A DNA stretch of 64,000 bases from Hyphomonas sp. (lineage in GTDB: Bacteria; Pseudomonadota; Alphaproteobacteria; Caulobacterales; Hyphomonadaceae): contig NZ_JALHLS010000004.1 of NCBI RefSeq assembly GCF_022844445.1, forward strand, positions 184,288 to 248,287. The letters run 5' to 3'. Made by a program: the position numbers and the translations under genes. Shown piece after piece: positions 37,165 through 47,345 of this stretch. Numbering within the stretch: the first letter of the stretch is position 1; every line of letters starts with the position of its first letter. The notes under the pieces were generated by a model, which worked only from the letters and a program-made list of their open reading frames with translations, was not told the origin of the DNA and did not search any database.

Positions 37165-37345
37165 CGGCGAGAGGCAGGTCTCCTGGCTAAGCGGATCGAG
37201 GCTTTCAGAGCTGCCTTCCCGGTTTCCCAGTGGCGCCGCGCTCAGAAAACTCCCCGCTGACAGTTACGGGCATAGCGCCGGATTCCCACCGGCTTCCCTT
37301 TTCACCCGGGCTTTTGACCCGGACACCTTTCGCGTGACGCTCGTT
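37165..37345 (-). promoter_or_regulatory. Cobalamin riboswitch (AdoCbl-type)
   Basis: Read leftwards, the leader of btuB contains the conserved core GCCACTGGG, the GGGAAGCCGGTGGGAATCCGG stem region and, at 37169-37188, the B12 box AGCCAGGAGACCTGCCTCTC, an exact match to the consensus rAGYCMGgAGaCCTGCCtct. It should bind adenosylcobalamin or another cobalamin and repress btuBFCD when the cofactor is plentiful. The 5' boundary is approximate. A perfect 7-bp hairpin at 37112-37128 between the box and the btuB start may belong to the expression platform. Confidence 0.93.
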
Positions 37346-37446
37346 TAGGGAATATTTTGTACTGCGGCAAGCAGGCTGTTGGTGGACAGATCCAGACCCC
37401 GGCTTGCGGCGGCGCGGGCGAACAAGGAAAGCGCCCGCCAACAAAG

Positions 37447-37474
37447 CTGGCCGGGCAGGCCCGTGTCCGGCCAG
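37447..37474 (-). terminator. Rho-independent terminator
   Basis: Read leftwards, CTGGCCGG and CCGGCCAG form an 8-bp GC stem with a 12-nt loop, followed by CTTTGTT. It lies 12 nt past the stop of the vWA-like gene and separates that unit from the B12 operon. Confidence 0.7.
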
Positions 37475-37486
37475 AAGTGCTGCGCG

Positions 37487-38260
37487 CTACGTCACCGACC
37501 CATAGTCTGCGCCCGCCGCACCGAACCAGTCGCGCCAGAACGCCTTCACATCCCCGAGGGGCAGCGCATATTCCTGACGCGGAACGATCCGCGCGACCAC
37601 CTCGACGCCCTCCAGCCCCGCCCGCATGTCGGCCAGTGATGAGCCCGCCCAGGCGTCCACATCCGCCCCGCTCTTGTACATCGAGAAGCCCGGCGAATGC
37701 TGCATCAGGTCTGACACGAGGATCAGCCGCCGCACCGGCACCTGCGCCTGGAAATCCGGCCGGTCGGCGAGCGTGTACATCGCCTCCATCAGCGGCGAGC
37801 TTGGCGCCACCGTGTCGCGCAGGGACTCGTCCGCCTGCACCATCAGCGGCGCATGGAACTTCCGCTCCCAGGCCGCTGCGATCATCTTCGGGTTCTGGAA
37901 GATCGGGTTCGATTCGGCCGCGCTCCCCGGCGAGCAGCCGGTGAACACCTGCGCCGGATCATAGGGCGAGGCCGAGTTCGGCACGACCAGCGTCAGGCGC
38001 CCGTGCCGCGGCAGGCTGCGTGCCTCCCCGTCCAGCAGTGTGCGAACCCATTCAAGGTCGGTCGCGTTGAACGGATCCGACTGGTCGACCAGCACGATCG
38101 TGTGCACCGGGTCTTGCCGGTCCAACCGGCATCCCGTCTCCGGGTCCGTCGCCGGAGGCTGGTGGATCGCTGCTGCGGCAAACAGTCCAAACACGGAGGT
38201 CAGCATCAGGGCAATCGCGCCGCGCCAGAACCAGGGACCTTTTTCTCGGCGTCTTGGCAT
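37487..38260 (-). CDS. Periplasmic vWA-like protein of unknown function
   Basis: A 257-residue protein I cannot name. An N-terminal TM anchor (about residues 12-32) precedes an alpha/beta domain with a vWA/MIDAS look: HTIVLVDQSDPF (Asp59, Ser61 of a DxS), a Ser-rich loop at about 154-155 and LILVSDLMQHS (Asp184). The second Ser of the classical DxSxS is Pro63, so the site is non-standard. Cys44 and Cys109 are the two cysteines in the outer part and could form a disulfide. It begins 3 nt downstream of a four-TM coiled-coil gene, so the two are almost certainly one operon and probably one complex. Confidence 0.8.
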   Translation of the reverse strand: MPRRREKGPWFWRGAIALMLTSVFGLFAAAAIHQPPATDPETGCRLDRQDPVHTIVLVDQSDPFNATDLEWVRTLLDGEARSLPRHGRLTLVVPNSASPYDPAQVFTGCSPGSAAESNPIFQNPKMIAAAWERKFHAPLMVQADESLRDTVAPSSPLMEAMYTLADRPDFQAQVPVRRLILVSDLMQHSPGFSMYKSGADVDAWAGSSLADMRAGLEGVEVVARIVPRQEYALPLGDVKAFWRDWFGAAGADYGSVT

Positions 38261-38263
38261 GAC

Positions 38264-39838
38264 CTATCCCGCCTTCTTGGCATCGCCGGAGGACTTTACC
38301 TCCCGTACACGGCCGATTTCTTCGGCCACCTTTTTCTCGATCGAGGACAGGCCCTGCTGTACCTGCTGGATATGCGTCTCCAGCCATTCGCGCGTCAGGT
38401 TCAGCGCTGTGATGTTCTGATCGATCACCTTGATCGCCGCATTCGCCTGCGCGCGTTCCTTGGCATACTCGAAGGGCGGCAGTTGCGGCGTCAGGATCTC
38501 GTCGAAATAGGCCGGGCACGCTGCCTGCTCGCCGAGCTTGTCGCGCAAGCTGTTGCGCATTCGGCGGTGCGCTTGCCGGTAGGCTACCTTCAGGCCGCGT
38601 TCCTGGTCCGCCGCCTTGGCCGCAATCGCGACAGCAATGTCACGCCGCGATTCCAGCAGGTTCATTGCCTTTTCAATCTCGCGCTTGGCCGCCGCATGAC
38701 GTGAAAGCTGCGTCTCGAACCACATGCGGCTATTGGAAAAATAGGCCGACAGGTCACCGCGCAGGTCCTCTCGCAGCTGCTGGCGGTGCTCGTAGGCTTT
38801 GCGTTCCTTGCGCCACACACGGCCATAACCGGGATAGGGATCGGAAATGCGGTCATAACCTTCGTAAACGGCGAGCGCAAAAACCGTCAGCCCTAGGATC
38901 AGCAGCGCGAGAGCCACGAAGCTGTCGAAGCCAATGATGTTCGGGAACATCGAGCGCACGACCATGCCGGGCAGGATCTGGAACATCGAGAATTCCGCCA
39001 GCGTGCCGGCCGCCTCTGCCGCAACGAGCCCATGCTCCACGGCGTCACGGAAATGCGCGATGAAGAAGTTGAGGAAAATGCCGAACAGGATGCAGACGCC
39101 GGCAATCACACCGCCCGCAATCTTCGCCGCCAGGGCCGGATGGTTTAGATAGCGTAGCCCGAAGAAGCCGGCGGTGACACCGAACAGTACGTTAACAGCA
39201 GACACGCCAAACGCCACGAGCAGTCCGCCCAGGAGGCCCGCGCTCTGCGCGTCCTTGAACAGCAGCGCGTTGAATGCGCCCTCCACCAGCATGATAAAGA
39301 CCAGGATGGCGATGGCCTGCTCCACGTTCTTCTTGATGTCCGGTGTGCGCTGCCCAATGCCCGGTCCGTGGCGCTCCTTGAAGGATTGCAGCTCGATGAT
39401 GGCCGCCGAATGGCGGTCCTTCGCGTCATTGGAATCGTCAGTCTCATAATGGCGGTATTCGTGCTCTTCCGCCTTTATTGCCTCGCGCAGCTGGTCAGGA
39501 TGAATGTCCGCCGGCGCGGTGTCGTGGATATAGTTGCGCACGCCCGCCGCCGTGGTCGACATCCAGGTTGTCAGCCCCCGGCGCACTTCCTCGGCGCGTT
39601 CGGCAATCAGCTGCTCGCGCTCGCTCCACTGGTCCTGCGTTATCGCCTCGGATGCCGGAATGGCATCTGCCGCATCTCGCTGAGCCTCCTTGCGCGTCCG
39701 GCCACGGCTGAGGCCCAGCTCGCCCTTGGCGCGCTTTCCCTTCAGTCCGTGTTCTGACAAATCATTGCGGCCCTCAAGCGGATCTATCCGCTTCGGGCAT
39801 CCGATGTCCGTGCCCCAGCGCACAGTCTTCTTCATCAT
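38264..39838 (-). CDS. Four-TM coiled-coil membrane protein of unknown function
   Basis: A 524-residue protein without a recognised family. A charged N-terminal region of about 170 residues, partly helical, is followed by four membrane segments at about 174-193, 199-228, 239-262 and 305-326. A long helical, probably coiled-coil tail of about 180 residues runs to the Lys-rich C-terminus (KKVAEEIGRVREVKSSG). Helices of this size on both sides of a TM bundle suggest a signalling or scaffolding protein. The start at 39838 has GAAGGACG upstream. It is paired with the vWA-like gene 3 nt downstream. MotA/ZorA similarity was considered and not supported. Confidence 0.8.
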   Translation of the reverse strand: MMKKTVRWGTDIGCPKRIDPLEGRNDLSEHGLKGKRAKGELGLSRGRTRKEAQRDAADAIPASEAITQDQWSEREQLIAERAEEVRRGLTTWMSTTAAGVRNYIHDTAPADIHPDQLREAIKAEEHEYRHYETDDSNDAKDRHSAAIIELQSFKERHGPGIGQRTPDIKKNVEQAIAILVFIMLVEGAFNALLFKDAQSAGLLGGLLVAFGVSAVNVLFGVTAGFFGLRYLNHPALAAKIAGGVIAGVCILFGIFLNFFIAHFRDAVEHGLVAAEAAGTLAEFSMFQILPGMVVRSMFPNIIGFDSFVALALLILGLTVFALAVYEGYDRISDPYPGYGRVWRKERKAYEHRQQLREDLRGDLSAYFSNSRMWFETQLSRHAAAKREIEKAMNLLESRRDIAVAIAAKAADQERGLKVAYRQAHRRMRNSLRDKLGEQAACPAYFDEILTPQLPPFEYAKERAQANAAIKVIDQNITALNLTREWLETHIQQVQQGLSSIEKKVAEEIGRVREVKSSGDAKKAG

Positions 39839-40112
39839 GTCCGTCCTTCGTGCCGTAGATCATTGGCCTCCCATCAGGCCTTTTACGGAGGGTGTGACCC
39901 GACACTTGACAGAGTCTGAACGTAAACGCCGTCTACCAAATTCGTAATGTTTGTTAACGGAGCAATTCTTGCCGCAAGTTCATGCGGCGCAATCCGTTCA
40001 ATTTCATGGGCTTAACCCCTGCCTGTATCCATGAGGACACAGGGCGCGCACTTTTTGCCGCCTTCAGATTTCGCTAACGCCTGCGGCCAAAGGAAGATTT
40101 GGCGCCGCCTGC

Positions 40113-41051
40113 TCACGCACACTCGCGTAAAAGGTCCAGCAGCATGTTGCCGGATTGGTAGGCTGCAAACAGGTCACCACTTGGCAGGTAGCCGTAAGGA
40201 ATGCCGACCCTCCGGGCTTCCGCCTCAAAGCCAGCCCGCCAGGTTTCGGTTGTCTCGGCGCCAGACAGCGCAATGCCCCTGACGCGCGACAAGACCCCGT
40301 CGGTGAGGAACGGATCGTCATTGAGTGAGTAACGTATCTCGTCCCGGAATGTGTCTGACTGGATGGCCGAGCCGATCTGCCAGGCCGCTTCGATATCGTC
40401 GGCATAGGCGCTGATGAATTCCACGTCGCCAGGGCTCTTCTGGCCGCAGGTCTCGTAGAACCACTTGGCGCCGAACTGGCCCGCAATCTGGCGCAGCGCT
40501 GCCAGCGACACGCGCGCACCGGCCGGGTTCTGGACCGCCTGCGCAAAGATCGGCCCCAGCCATTGCGGCCGGAACTCGGCCAAGATTTCCCGGTTGAAAA
40601 CGCAGTTCACATATACCGAATAAGTCACCCGCGGCGAGGCCACCGCTACCCGGTAGCCCACAGGGCAGGCTGAACCGACAGACACGAGAATGGCATTCTC
40701 GAGCCCTGCTTCTTCAAGGAAATGGTCGATGAGCAGGGCCTGCTCCTTCGCGCCGTTCACCCGGTCTGAATTTCCGAAACCCGGCCGGCGAATCGCAAAT
40801 ATGCCAAAGCCCGCCTGGGCCGCGTCCACACAGAAGCCCCAGCCCGGACAATTCGGATACTCGATAGAATGAAGGAAAACGACCGGCCGCAACTCGTCCG
40901 CGCCGAACTGCATGTATTCCAATCGCCGTGTCGAGGGGCCGACGCGCGCAGTCTGCCAGACGCGAAGGACGCGCTTCTTGTCACCGACCTGGTCGAGGCG
41001 ATTGCCGCGCGGTGAGAACGCCGGCTCAGGAAGGTTCAGGCGAGGTATCAT
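40113..41051 (-). CDS. Alpha/beta-hydrolase-fold protein lacking catalytic residues (paralogue A)
   Basis: A 312-residue protein with an alpha/beta-hydrolase core: RPVVFLHS, an FAIRRPGFGNSD turn, a nucleophile-elbow region and a late LPSGDLF strand. The elbow reads VGSACPVG; Ala128 falls where the catalytic serine is expected, and the final LPSGD has Asp where the histidine should be. It probably binds a ligand or partner rather than hydrolysing it. It shares clear identity with the next gene (LDQVG, MQFGADxLRP, RRPGFG, LPSG). The family is unnamed to me. Confidence 0.78.
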   Translation of the reverse strand: MIPRLNLPEPAFSPRGNRLDQVGDKKRVLRVWQTARVGPSTRRLEYMQFGADELRPVVFLHSIEYPNCPGWGFCVDAAQAGFGIFAIRRPGFGNSDRVNGAKEQALLIDHFLEEAGLENAILVSVGSACPVGYRVAVASPRVTYSVYVNCVFNREILAEFRPQWLGPIFAQAVQNPAGARVSLAALRQIAGQFGAKWFYETCGQKSPGDVEFISAYADDIEAAWQIGSAIQSDTFRDEIRYSLNDDPFLTDGVLSRVRGIALSGAETTETWRAGFEAEARRVGIPYGYLPSGDLFAAYQSGNMLLDLLRECA

Positions 41052-41143
41052 CAGCGCAAGCTTGGAGGCCCCCTAGACCAGTTGCAGATTCCGGCAATCT
41101 CACAAATTCGTGCAAGTCGCATCCTGAACCATAGGGCGCAGCG

Positions 41144-42100
41144 TCAGCACCGCTCGGCAATGGTCTGGAAGAGCGCCTTTGGATTCTGATAAAGGGTAAA
41201 CAGCGCGCCGGACGGTAGCAAGTGCGTATCAATGCCGAGGCTTGCTGATTTTTCTTCGAAGCCATTGCGCCAGATTGCCGGTGTATCAGCGCCGATCACC
41301 GCGAGGCCGCGCAGCCCTTCCAGCGCGCCAGGCGTCAGCGCCGGGTCCGGCTCGAGCGCCTTCATCTCGCGCCGGAAAGTTTCAGTCTTGATGGAGCGCA
41401 AGCAGTCCCACGCTTCGGCGAGATCGCGGCCATTGTTGCGGATATAATGGCTGTCGCTCTCCTGTTTGAGGAAATTCTCGTAGAGCCACTGATAGCCGGA
41501 TGTGCGGCCAAGCTGCGTGATCGCGGCAAACGAAAACGCCGCGCCGGCGCGCGTCTGCATGGTCTGCAGAATTAGGTCGCGGAACCAGGGATCAATGTCA
41601 CCGAACCCCTCAGCCACATAGGCTGGGCGCGCAAGGACCGTGAAGGTAATGCGCGGGCTCGATTGCGCGAGCCGCAGGCCCACCGGCCGGGACGTGCCCT
41701 CAACGATCATTACCGCGTTCTCGAACTCGGCCTCATCGAGGAAGGCCGTCAGGATGCGGGTTTCTTCGTCGAGGTCAGTCGCCGTGCTGGACTGGCCGAA
41801 GCCCGGCCGGCGCACAGAGACGATGCTGAAGCCGGCATCGGCTGCATCGACGCACAGCCCCCAGGGGGGGGACATCGGATACTCGACCGAGTGCAGCCAG
41901 ATCAGCGGGCGCAGTCCGTCCGCCCCGAACTGCATGAACTCGACCTGCTTGCCGACCCGCGAGAGATAGGCGTTCTGCCAGATTCTCAGGATACGCTTAC
42001 GGGATCCAACCTGGTCCAGCTGGTTCGCATACGGATCAATATTGCCAGGTCCCGGCGATGAGCCGCTGGCCTCTCTCCTGTCCTTTCGCGCTTTCAGCAT
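41144..42100 (-). CDS. Alpha/beta-hydrolase-fold protein, tandem paralogue B
   Basis: A 318-residue paralogue of the adjacent 312-residue protein, 93 nt apart and in the same direction. A Ser is kept at the elbow (Ser137 in EGTSRP), but the LPSGAL near the C-terminus again lacks the catalytic His. Shared segments are QLDQVGSRKRILRIWQ, FMQFGADGLRPLIWLHS, CVDAADAGFS and the PGFGQS turn. A run of eight G at 41864-41871 lies in frame. The pair probably arose by tandem duplication and diverged. No signal peptide is present. Confidence 0.78.
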   Translation of the reverse strand: MLKARKDRREASGSSPGPGNIDPYANQLDQVGSRKRILRIWQNAYLSRVGKQVEFMQFGADGLRPLIWLHSVEYPMSPPWGLCVDAADAGFSIVSVRRPGFGQSSTATDLDEETRILTAFLDEAEFENAVMIVEGTSRPVGLRLAQSSPRITFTVLARPAYVAEGFGDIDPWFRDLILQTMQTRAGAAFSFAAITQLGRTSGYQWLYENFLKQESDSHYIRNNGRDLAEAWDCLRSIKTETFRREMKALEPDPALTPGALEGLRGLAVIGADTPAIWRNGFEEKSASLGIDTHLLPSGALFTLYQNPKALFQTIAERC

Positions 42101-42415
42101 AAATCTGTCCCCTTGGACCCAAGCTACGAGATGGCGGACTATACGCGATCAACCGATTCGCGGCGAGTGCTTCATTCATTCATGAAGAGGCTCAGGCACC
42201 AGGCCGCCGCCGGCGCAAGCACCGCACTGACCGGGGCCAAACCTGTCCTGCGGTCATCGCGGTCCCCAACCCGCAAGCCCCCGCCCTCTTGGGCGCTGTA
42301 TGGCCGGCCCCTCTGCGGCAGGTTATGCCGCCAATCGATGAAGTTTGGCTTGCATGCCCCGGCGGTATAGCGTCAGCTTGGACGCGAGAAACCAGCCCCC
42401 CCGGAGCGAAACCCC
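42101..42415. other. 315-nt intergenic region between divergent genes
   Basis: The region separates paralogue B (minus) from the lipase (plus). ACTATA at 42138-42143, which is TATAGT on the minus strand, could be the -10 of the paralogue pair, but no convincing -35 accompanies it. An 85-codon plus-strand reading (42113-42370) is low-complexity and unlike any protein, so it is not taken as a gene. The rest shows no further structure. Confidence 0.4.
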
Positions 42416-43366
42416 ATGCCTGATCCGAACATCCTGAAGCGCCTCAATCCGCAGTTCGAGCCGCTGCTGGCGCAGTTCGCCGTGGTGCCCGAAACTCCGC
42501 CGACGATCCCCGAGACACGCGCGATGTACCGCGCGTTGCAACCCACCGCGCCGCAACTGAAAGTGGGCGAGGTCCGCGACGCTACGTTCCCGGGGCCAGC
42601 CGGCCCGGTGAAGATCCGGCACTATATCCCGGACGGCAAAGGCCCCTTCCCGGTGATCGTGCATTTTCATGGCGGCGGCTTCATCATGGGCGATCTCGAA
42701 ACGCATGACGCGCAATGCCGCCTGCTCTGCCGAGAGACCGGCTGCATTATTACGGCGGTGGATTATCGTCTGGGGCCGGAACATCCCTATCCGGCCGGGC
42801 ATGAGGACTGCTTCGCAGCCCTGCGCTGGGCCGGCTCGAACGCCACCACGTTTGGCGGCGACGCCAGCCGGCTGGGCGTTGCCGGCGACAGCGCGGGCGG
42901 GCACCTCGCCCTCTACTGCGCCCTGCGTGCCAAGAAGAGCGGCGGGCCGTCGATCAAGGCCCTGCTCGCCATCGTACCCGGTGTCGTGATGGGCCCGCCG
43001 CTGACGGACGAAATCGCCGCCGGCCGCGAGACGCGCAACAATACGCTGCTCAGTACGGACGGCATGGACAATTTCGTCGCCGCCTACTTCCAGGATCCGG
43101 CCGACGCGGCAGATCCGGCGCTGAACTTCCTCGGCGCAGATGTCTCGGGCCTGCCGCCCTCGATTATTGCACCCGCGGAGATCGATGTGCTGCATGACGA
43201 AGGCGTGCTGATGGCAAAACACCTGTCGGATGCAGGCGTGCCCACTCAGCTGATGGTCGCCGAAGGCATGGTGCACATCTATTTCTCCGTGACGGAAGTG
43301 TTTCCGTCCGCGAAGCCGTATGCGGTGAAGGCCGCGCAGGCGATGGGAAAGCTGATGCGGTCGTAG
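42416..43366 (+). CDS. GDXG-family lipase/esterase (hormone-sensitive lipase type)
   Basis: A 316-residue alpha/beta hydrolase of the HSL family. The oxyanion hole motif HFHGGGF and the elbow GDSAGG are intact, the acid residue lies in PAEIDVLHDEG and the catalytic His in EGMVHIYF. No signal peptide is present, so it is cytoplasmic. It hydrolyses short- to medium-chain esters; the natural substrate is not known. It converges on the amidohydrolase with only 12 nt between stops. Confidence 0.93.
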   Translation: MPDPNILKRLNPQFEPLLAQFAVVPETPPTIPETRAMYRALQPTAPQLKVGEVRDATFPGPAGPVKIRHYIPDGKGPFPVIVHFHGGGFIMGDLETHDAQCRLLCRETGCIITAVDYRLGPEHPYPAGHEDCFAALRWAGSNATTFGGDASRLGVAGDSAGGHLALYCALRAKKSGGPSIKALLAIVPGVVMGPPLTDEIAAGRETRNNTLLSTDGMDNFVAAYFQDPADAADPALNFLGADVSGLPPSIIAPAEIDVLHDEGVLMAKHLSDAGVPTQLMVAEGMVHIYFSVTEVFPSAKPYAVKAAQAMGKLMRS

Positions 43367-43378
43367 CGGCCCCCCGCA

Positions 43379-45442
43379 CTATTTCCCCGCCGGCGCCGAC
43401 ACTGCCGGAATGTCCGTGAACGGCTTGATTCCGAAGTAGGGATAGATCTCGCTCGGAAAATAGACCGTGTCGCCTTTCGAGACGAGGCGGATGGTCTTGA
43501 TCGCTTTCAGGTCGTCCACCGGATTGCCGGGCACGAGGAAAAAATCTGCCTGCTTGCCGGGCTCGATGGAGCCCAGTTCAGCGCCAAGGCCCATATAGTC
43601 CGCCGCCTCGAAGGTCGAGCGGGCGAGGATTTCGGCGGGCGTGAACCCCGCTTTCTGGTAGAGTTCCAGTTCGCGGTGCAGCGTCAGCGCGCCGCCGAGG
43701 TCCGTGCCGAAGACGATGAAGATGCCGCGATCCTTCATGCGCCGTATTGTACCTGTCATCTGCTCGAAGGCGGCCTTATAGGCGGCGTCCTCTTCCGGGC
43801 TGCTGATCGCGGACCATGCGGCTTTTGCCTCGCGCTGAACGGCGACGGGCATATTCGCCACATAGTCCGCCATACCCGCCTGTGTCTCGCCATTGCGCGC
43901 GAGCAGCAGCGCCTCGTGGATCGCGATGGTCGGATCGATGGCGACATTGTTCCGGGCCATCAGGTCGAGCGTATGGGTAACCGCCGCGCTGTCGAGGTCC
44001 ACTTTCGGCAAGCGCTGAAGCGCGGTGAGGCGCAGCAGCGTGCGGGTGTCTTCTTCGGGCGAGAGCACCCAGCCGAGCATCAGCTGGTTGATGTGGGTAA
44101 TCTCGTCATAACCGGCCTCGATCATCGCGTTTGCATTTGTGAAGGCGGGCACGTGGCCAGAGACGCGCAGGCCGCGTTCCTTTGCGCGTTCGATAATGGC
44201 AGGCACCCATTCCGGGTTCATCGAATTGTAGATCTTGATCTGCCAGAAATCGCCCTGGTCGGCATACCAGTCGACGGCGGCGACGGCTTCTTCTTCGGTG
44301 CTGACGAGTATGCCGTTATTGGAGCTGAACGGGCTCTTGCCTTCGATGAAGCCCGAGCGGACGACACGGGGGCCGGCGAGTTGGCCGGCTTCGATCTTCC
44401 CGATCAGTTCACTGAACACCGCATTGTCGTTGCCCATGTCGCGGATCAGCGTGACACCGGCAGCGATGTTCTTCAGAGCCGAATCCTGGCCCATGTGGCC
44501 ATGCATTTCCATGAGGCCGGGTATGAGCGTGCCGCCCTGCCCGTCCACGACATGGGCGCCGGAGGTATCGGCTGCGCCTGCCGAGACGGACTTGATAAGG
44601 CCCTTCTCAACGATGACGGTGGAGGTTTCGGTTATCGCCTTGGCCTTGGGGTCGAAGAGGCGGACGTTCGTGATGGCAAGCGGCGCATCGTACCGGTGGG
44701 CGGTTTCAGCCTGGATCTTCTCGAGGCGCTCTGTAGACAGACGGGTCGCTATCTCCTTGAGCTGCGTGTCGGCGGCCTCGTAGCCTTCGCGAATGATCAC
44801 GAAGCGCGGCGACATTGTGGCGAAGAGATCGCCTTCAGCGTCGACGAGGAAATAGGTCGGGTCGACGTCGTCGCCAACGAGGGCGTAGGCCGTGGTCTCG
44901 ACCGGGCCAGCGGCGCCGTCCACGCGCGCCGCGCCCTGCGAGGTGAGCGACAGCCTGCCGGCCGGCCAGGCCGGCAGCGTCTGATCCTCATCGGCGAGAA
45001 GCGCCTTGGCATAGACAGAGAGCGCATAGGGCGAGCCATTTTGCGGGATGTAGATCGTCGGCTCGGTCTTCGCCGCCGTGCCGGGGCCGGTCGTGTCGGT
45101 CCAGTTCGCCACATTTCCTTCAAGGGCGAAGGTCTCATGCACCTCGTTGCCGAAGGTGGTGGCGCCATCGACGGTCCAGCTCGTCGGCAGGCCGTCCGCG
45201 CCGAGCGTGATCGTTTCGGCGAGCGTCGGCCCCCGGCCGTTGTTGCGGAACTCGAAATCAACCCTGACGTTGGCCCCTTCGGTCGTCGCTACGAGCTTGC
45301 CGATCGTCTTGTCGAACAGCCGGACGGAAAAGGTCTCGGTCTCGGCGGCGGGCGCCTCGACCAGCGAAGTCGGCGCCTCATGCGCGCAGGCGCCCAGAAC
45401 CAGCAGCGCCGCCAGCGCCGCGGAGACAAACCGGTTCAGCAT
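43379..45442 (-). CDS. Large amidohydrolase-family lipoprotein
   Basis: A 687-residue protein with lipoprotein signal (lipobox LGAC). About 230 residues of N-terminal beta-rich region precede a C-terminal amidohydrolase barrel. Metal-site elements seen are MEMHGHMG (HxH), a Lys in WQIKIYNSMN, HVPAFTN and FGTDLGG (Asp). The start at 45442 has GGAAGGAA upstream; the in-frame ATG at 45574 would bury the signal. It resembles imidazolonepropionase-like amidohydrolases with an extra N-terminal domain. It could process peptides or cyclic amides in the periplasm. Confidence 0.87.
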   Translation of the reverse strand: MLNRFVSAALAALLVLGACAHEAPTSLVEAPAAETETFSVRLFDKTIGKLVATTEGANVRVDFEFRNNGRGPTLAETITLGADGLPTSWTVDGATTFGNEVHETFALEGNVANWTDTTGPGTAAKTEPTIYIPQNGSPYALSVYAKALLADEDQTLPAWPAGRLSLTSQGAARVDGAAGPVETTAYALVGDDVDPTYFLVDAEGDLFATMSPRFVIIREGYEAADTQLKEIATRLSTERLEKIQAETAHRYDAPLAITNVRLFDPKAKAITETSTVIVEKGLIKSVSAGAADTSGAHVVDGQGGTLIPGLMEMHGHMGQDSALKNIAAGVTLIRDMGNDNAVFSELIGKIEAGQLAGPRVVRSGFIEGKSPFSSNNGILVSTEEEAVAAVDWYADQGDFWQIKIYNSMNPEWVPAIIERAKERGLRVSGHVPAFTNANAMIEAGYDEITHINQLMLGWVLSPEEDTRTLLRLTALQRLPKVDLDSAAVTHTLDLMARNNVAIDPTIAIHEALLLARNGETQAGMADYVANMPVAVQREAKAAWSAISSPEEDAAYKAAFEQMTGTIRRMKDRGIFIVFGTDLGGALTLHRELELYQKAGFTPAEILARSTFEAADYMGLGAELGSIEPGKQADFFLVPGNPVDDLKAIKTIRLVSKGDTVYFPSEIYPYFGIKPFTDIPAVSAPAGK

Positions 45443-45642
45443 CTCGGATTTCCTTCCAGCCTGTTCCGCTCGCCCGGGGGCGGAAGCTTGTTGCGGCAGT
45501 GGTGGCACAAAGCGGCAAAGGTTGGAAGTTGCGGCATAGAGAAGATGACAGGACTTCACCCCGCCCGTCGACATCTGCCAAACCCTGCAGCGCGTCCTGC
45601 GCGAAACCGAAGGATGAACTGCACTGTCTGATCAGGACGTCC

Positions 45643-47175
<1,533 letters not shown>

Positions 47176-47290
47176 GCCCGGCGCTCCTTCGGAATCTCGT
47201 GTGAAATCTGCCGGGGAGACTGATTACCCGCTCGGGCGGGGATGGCAAGCCGACGGGGCGCGACAGTTGAGCTTGCCGCCGCGCAAAGAC

Positions 47291-47317
47291 GCGCCCCGGA
47301 TGTGAAGTCCGGGGCGC
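47291..47317 (-). terminator. Rho-independent terminator
   Basis: A perfect 10-bp stem GCGCCCCGGA/TCCGGGGCGC with a 7-nt loop lies 28 nt after the stop of the 168-residue secreted protein gene. Read leftwards a short TCTTTG tract follows, so the T-run is weak. Confidence 0.6.
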
Positions 47318-47345
47318 GGTTAGGCTTGCGGGGAATGACGCTAGG

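Noticed and set aside
38264..39838. Assignment of the four-TM protein to the MotA/ZorA motor family
   Set aside because: No MotA-type sequence pattern was seen in the TM pair, and the partner is not an OmpA-domain protein as in Zorya or stator systems.
39905..39935. TTGACA at about 39905 as a promoter on the plus strand
   Set aside because: No gene starts downstream on that strand and no acceptable -10 follows at normal spacing.
42113..42370. 85-codon plus-strand reading in the gap before the lipase
   Set aside because: Low-complexity, Pro/Ser/Arg-rich product with no ribosome site and no family resemblance; likely chance in GC-rich DNA.
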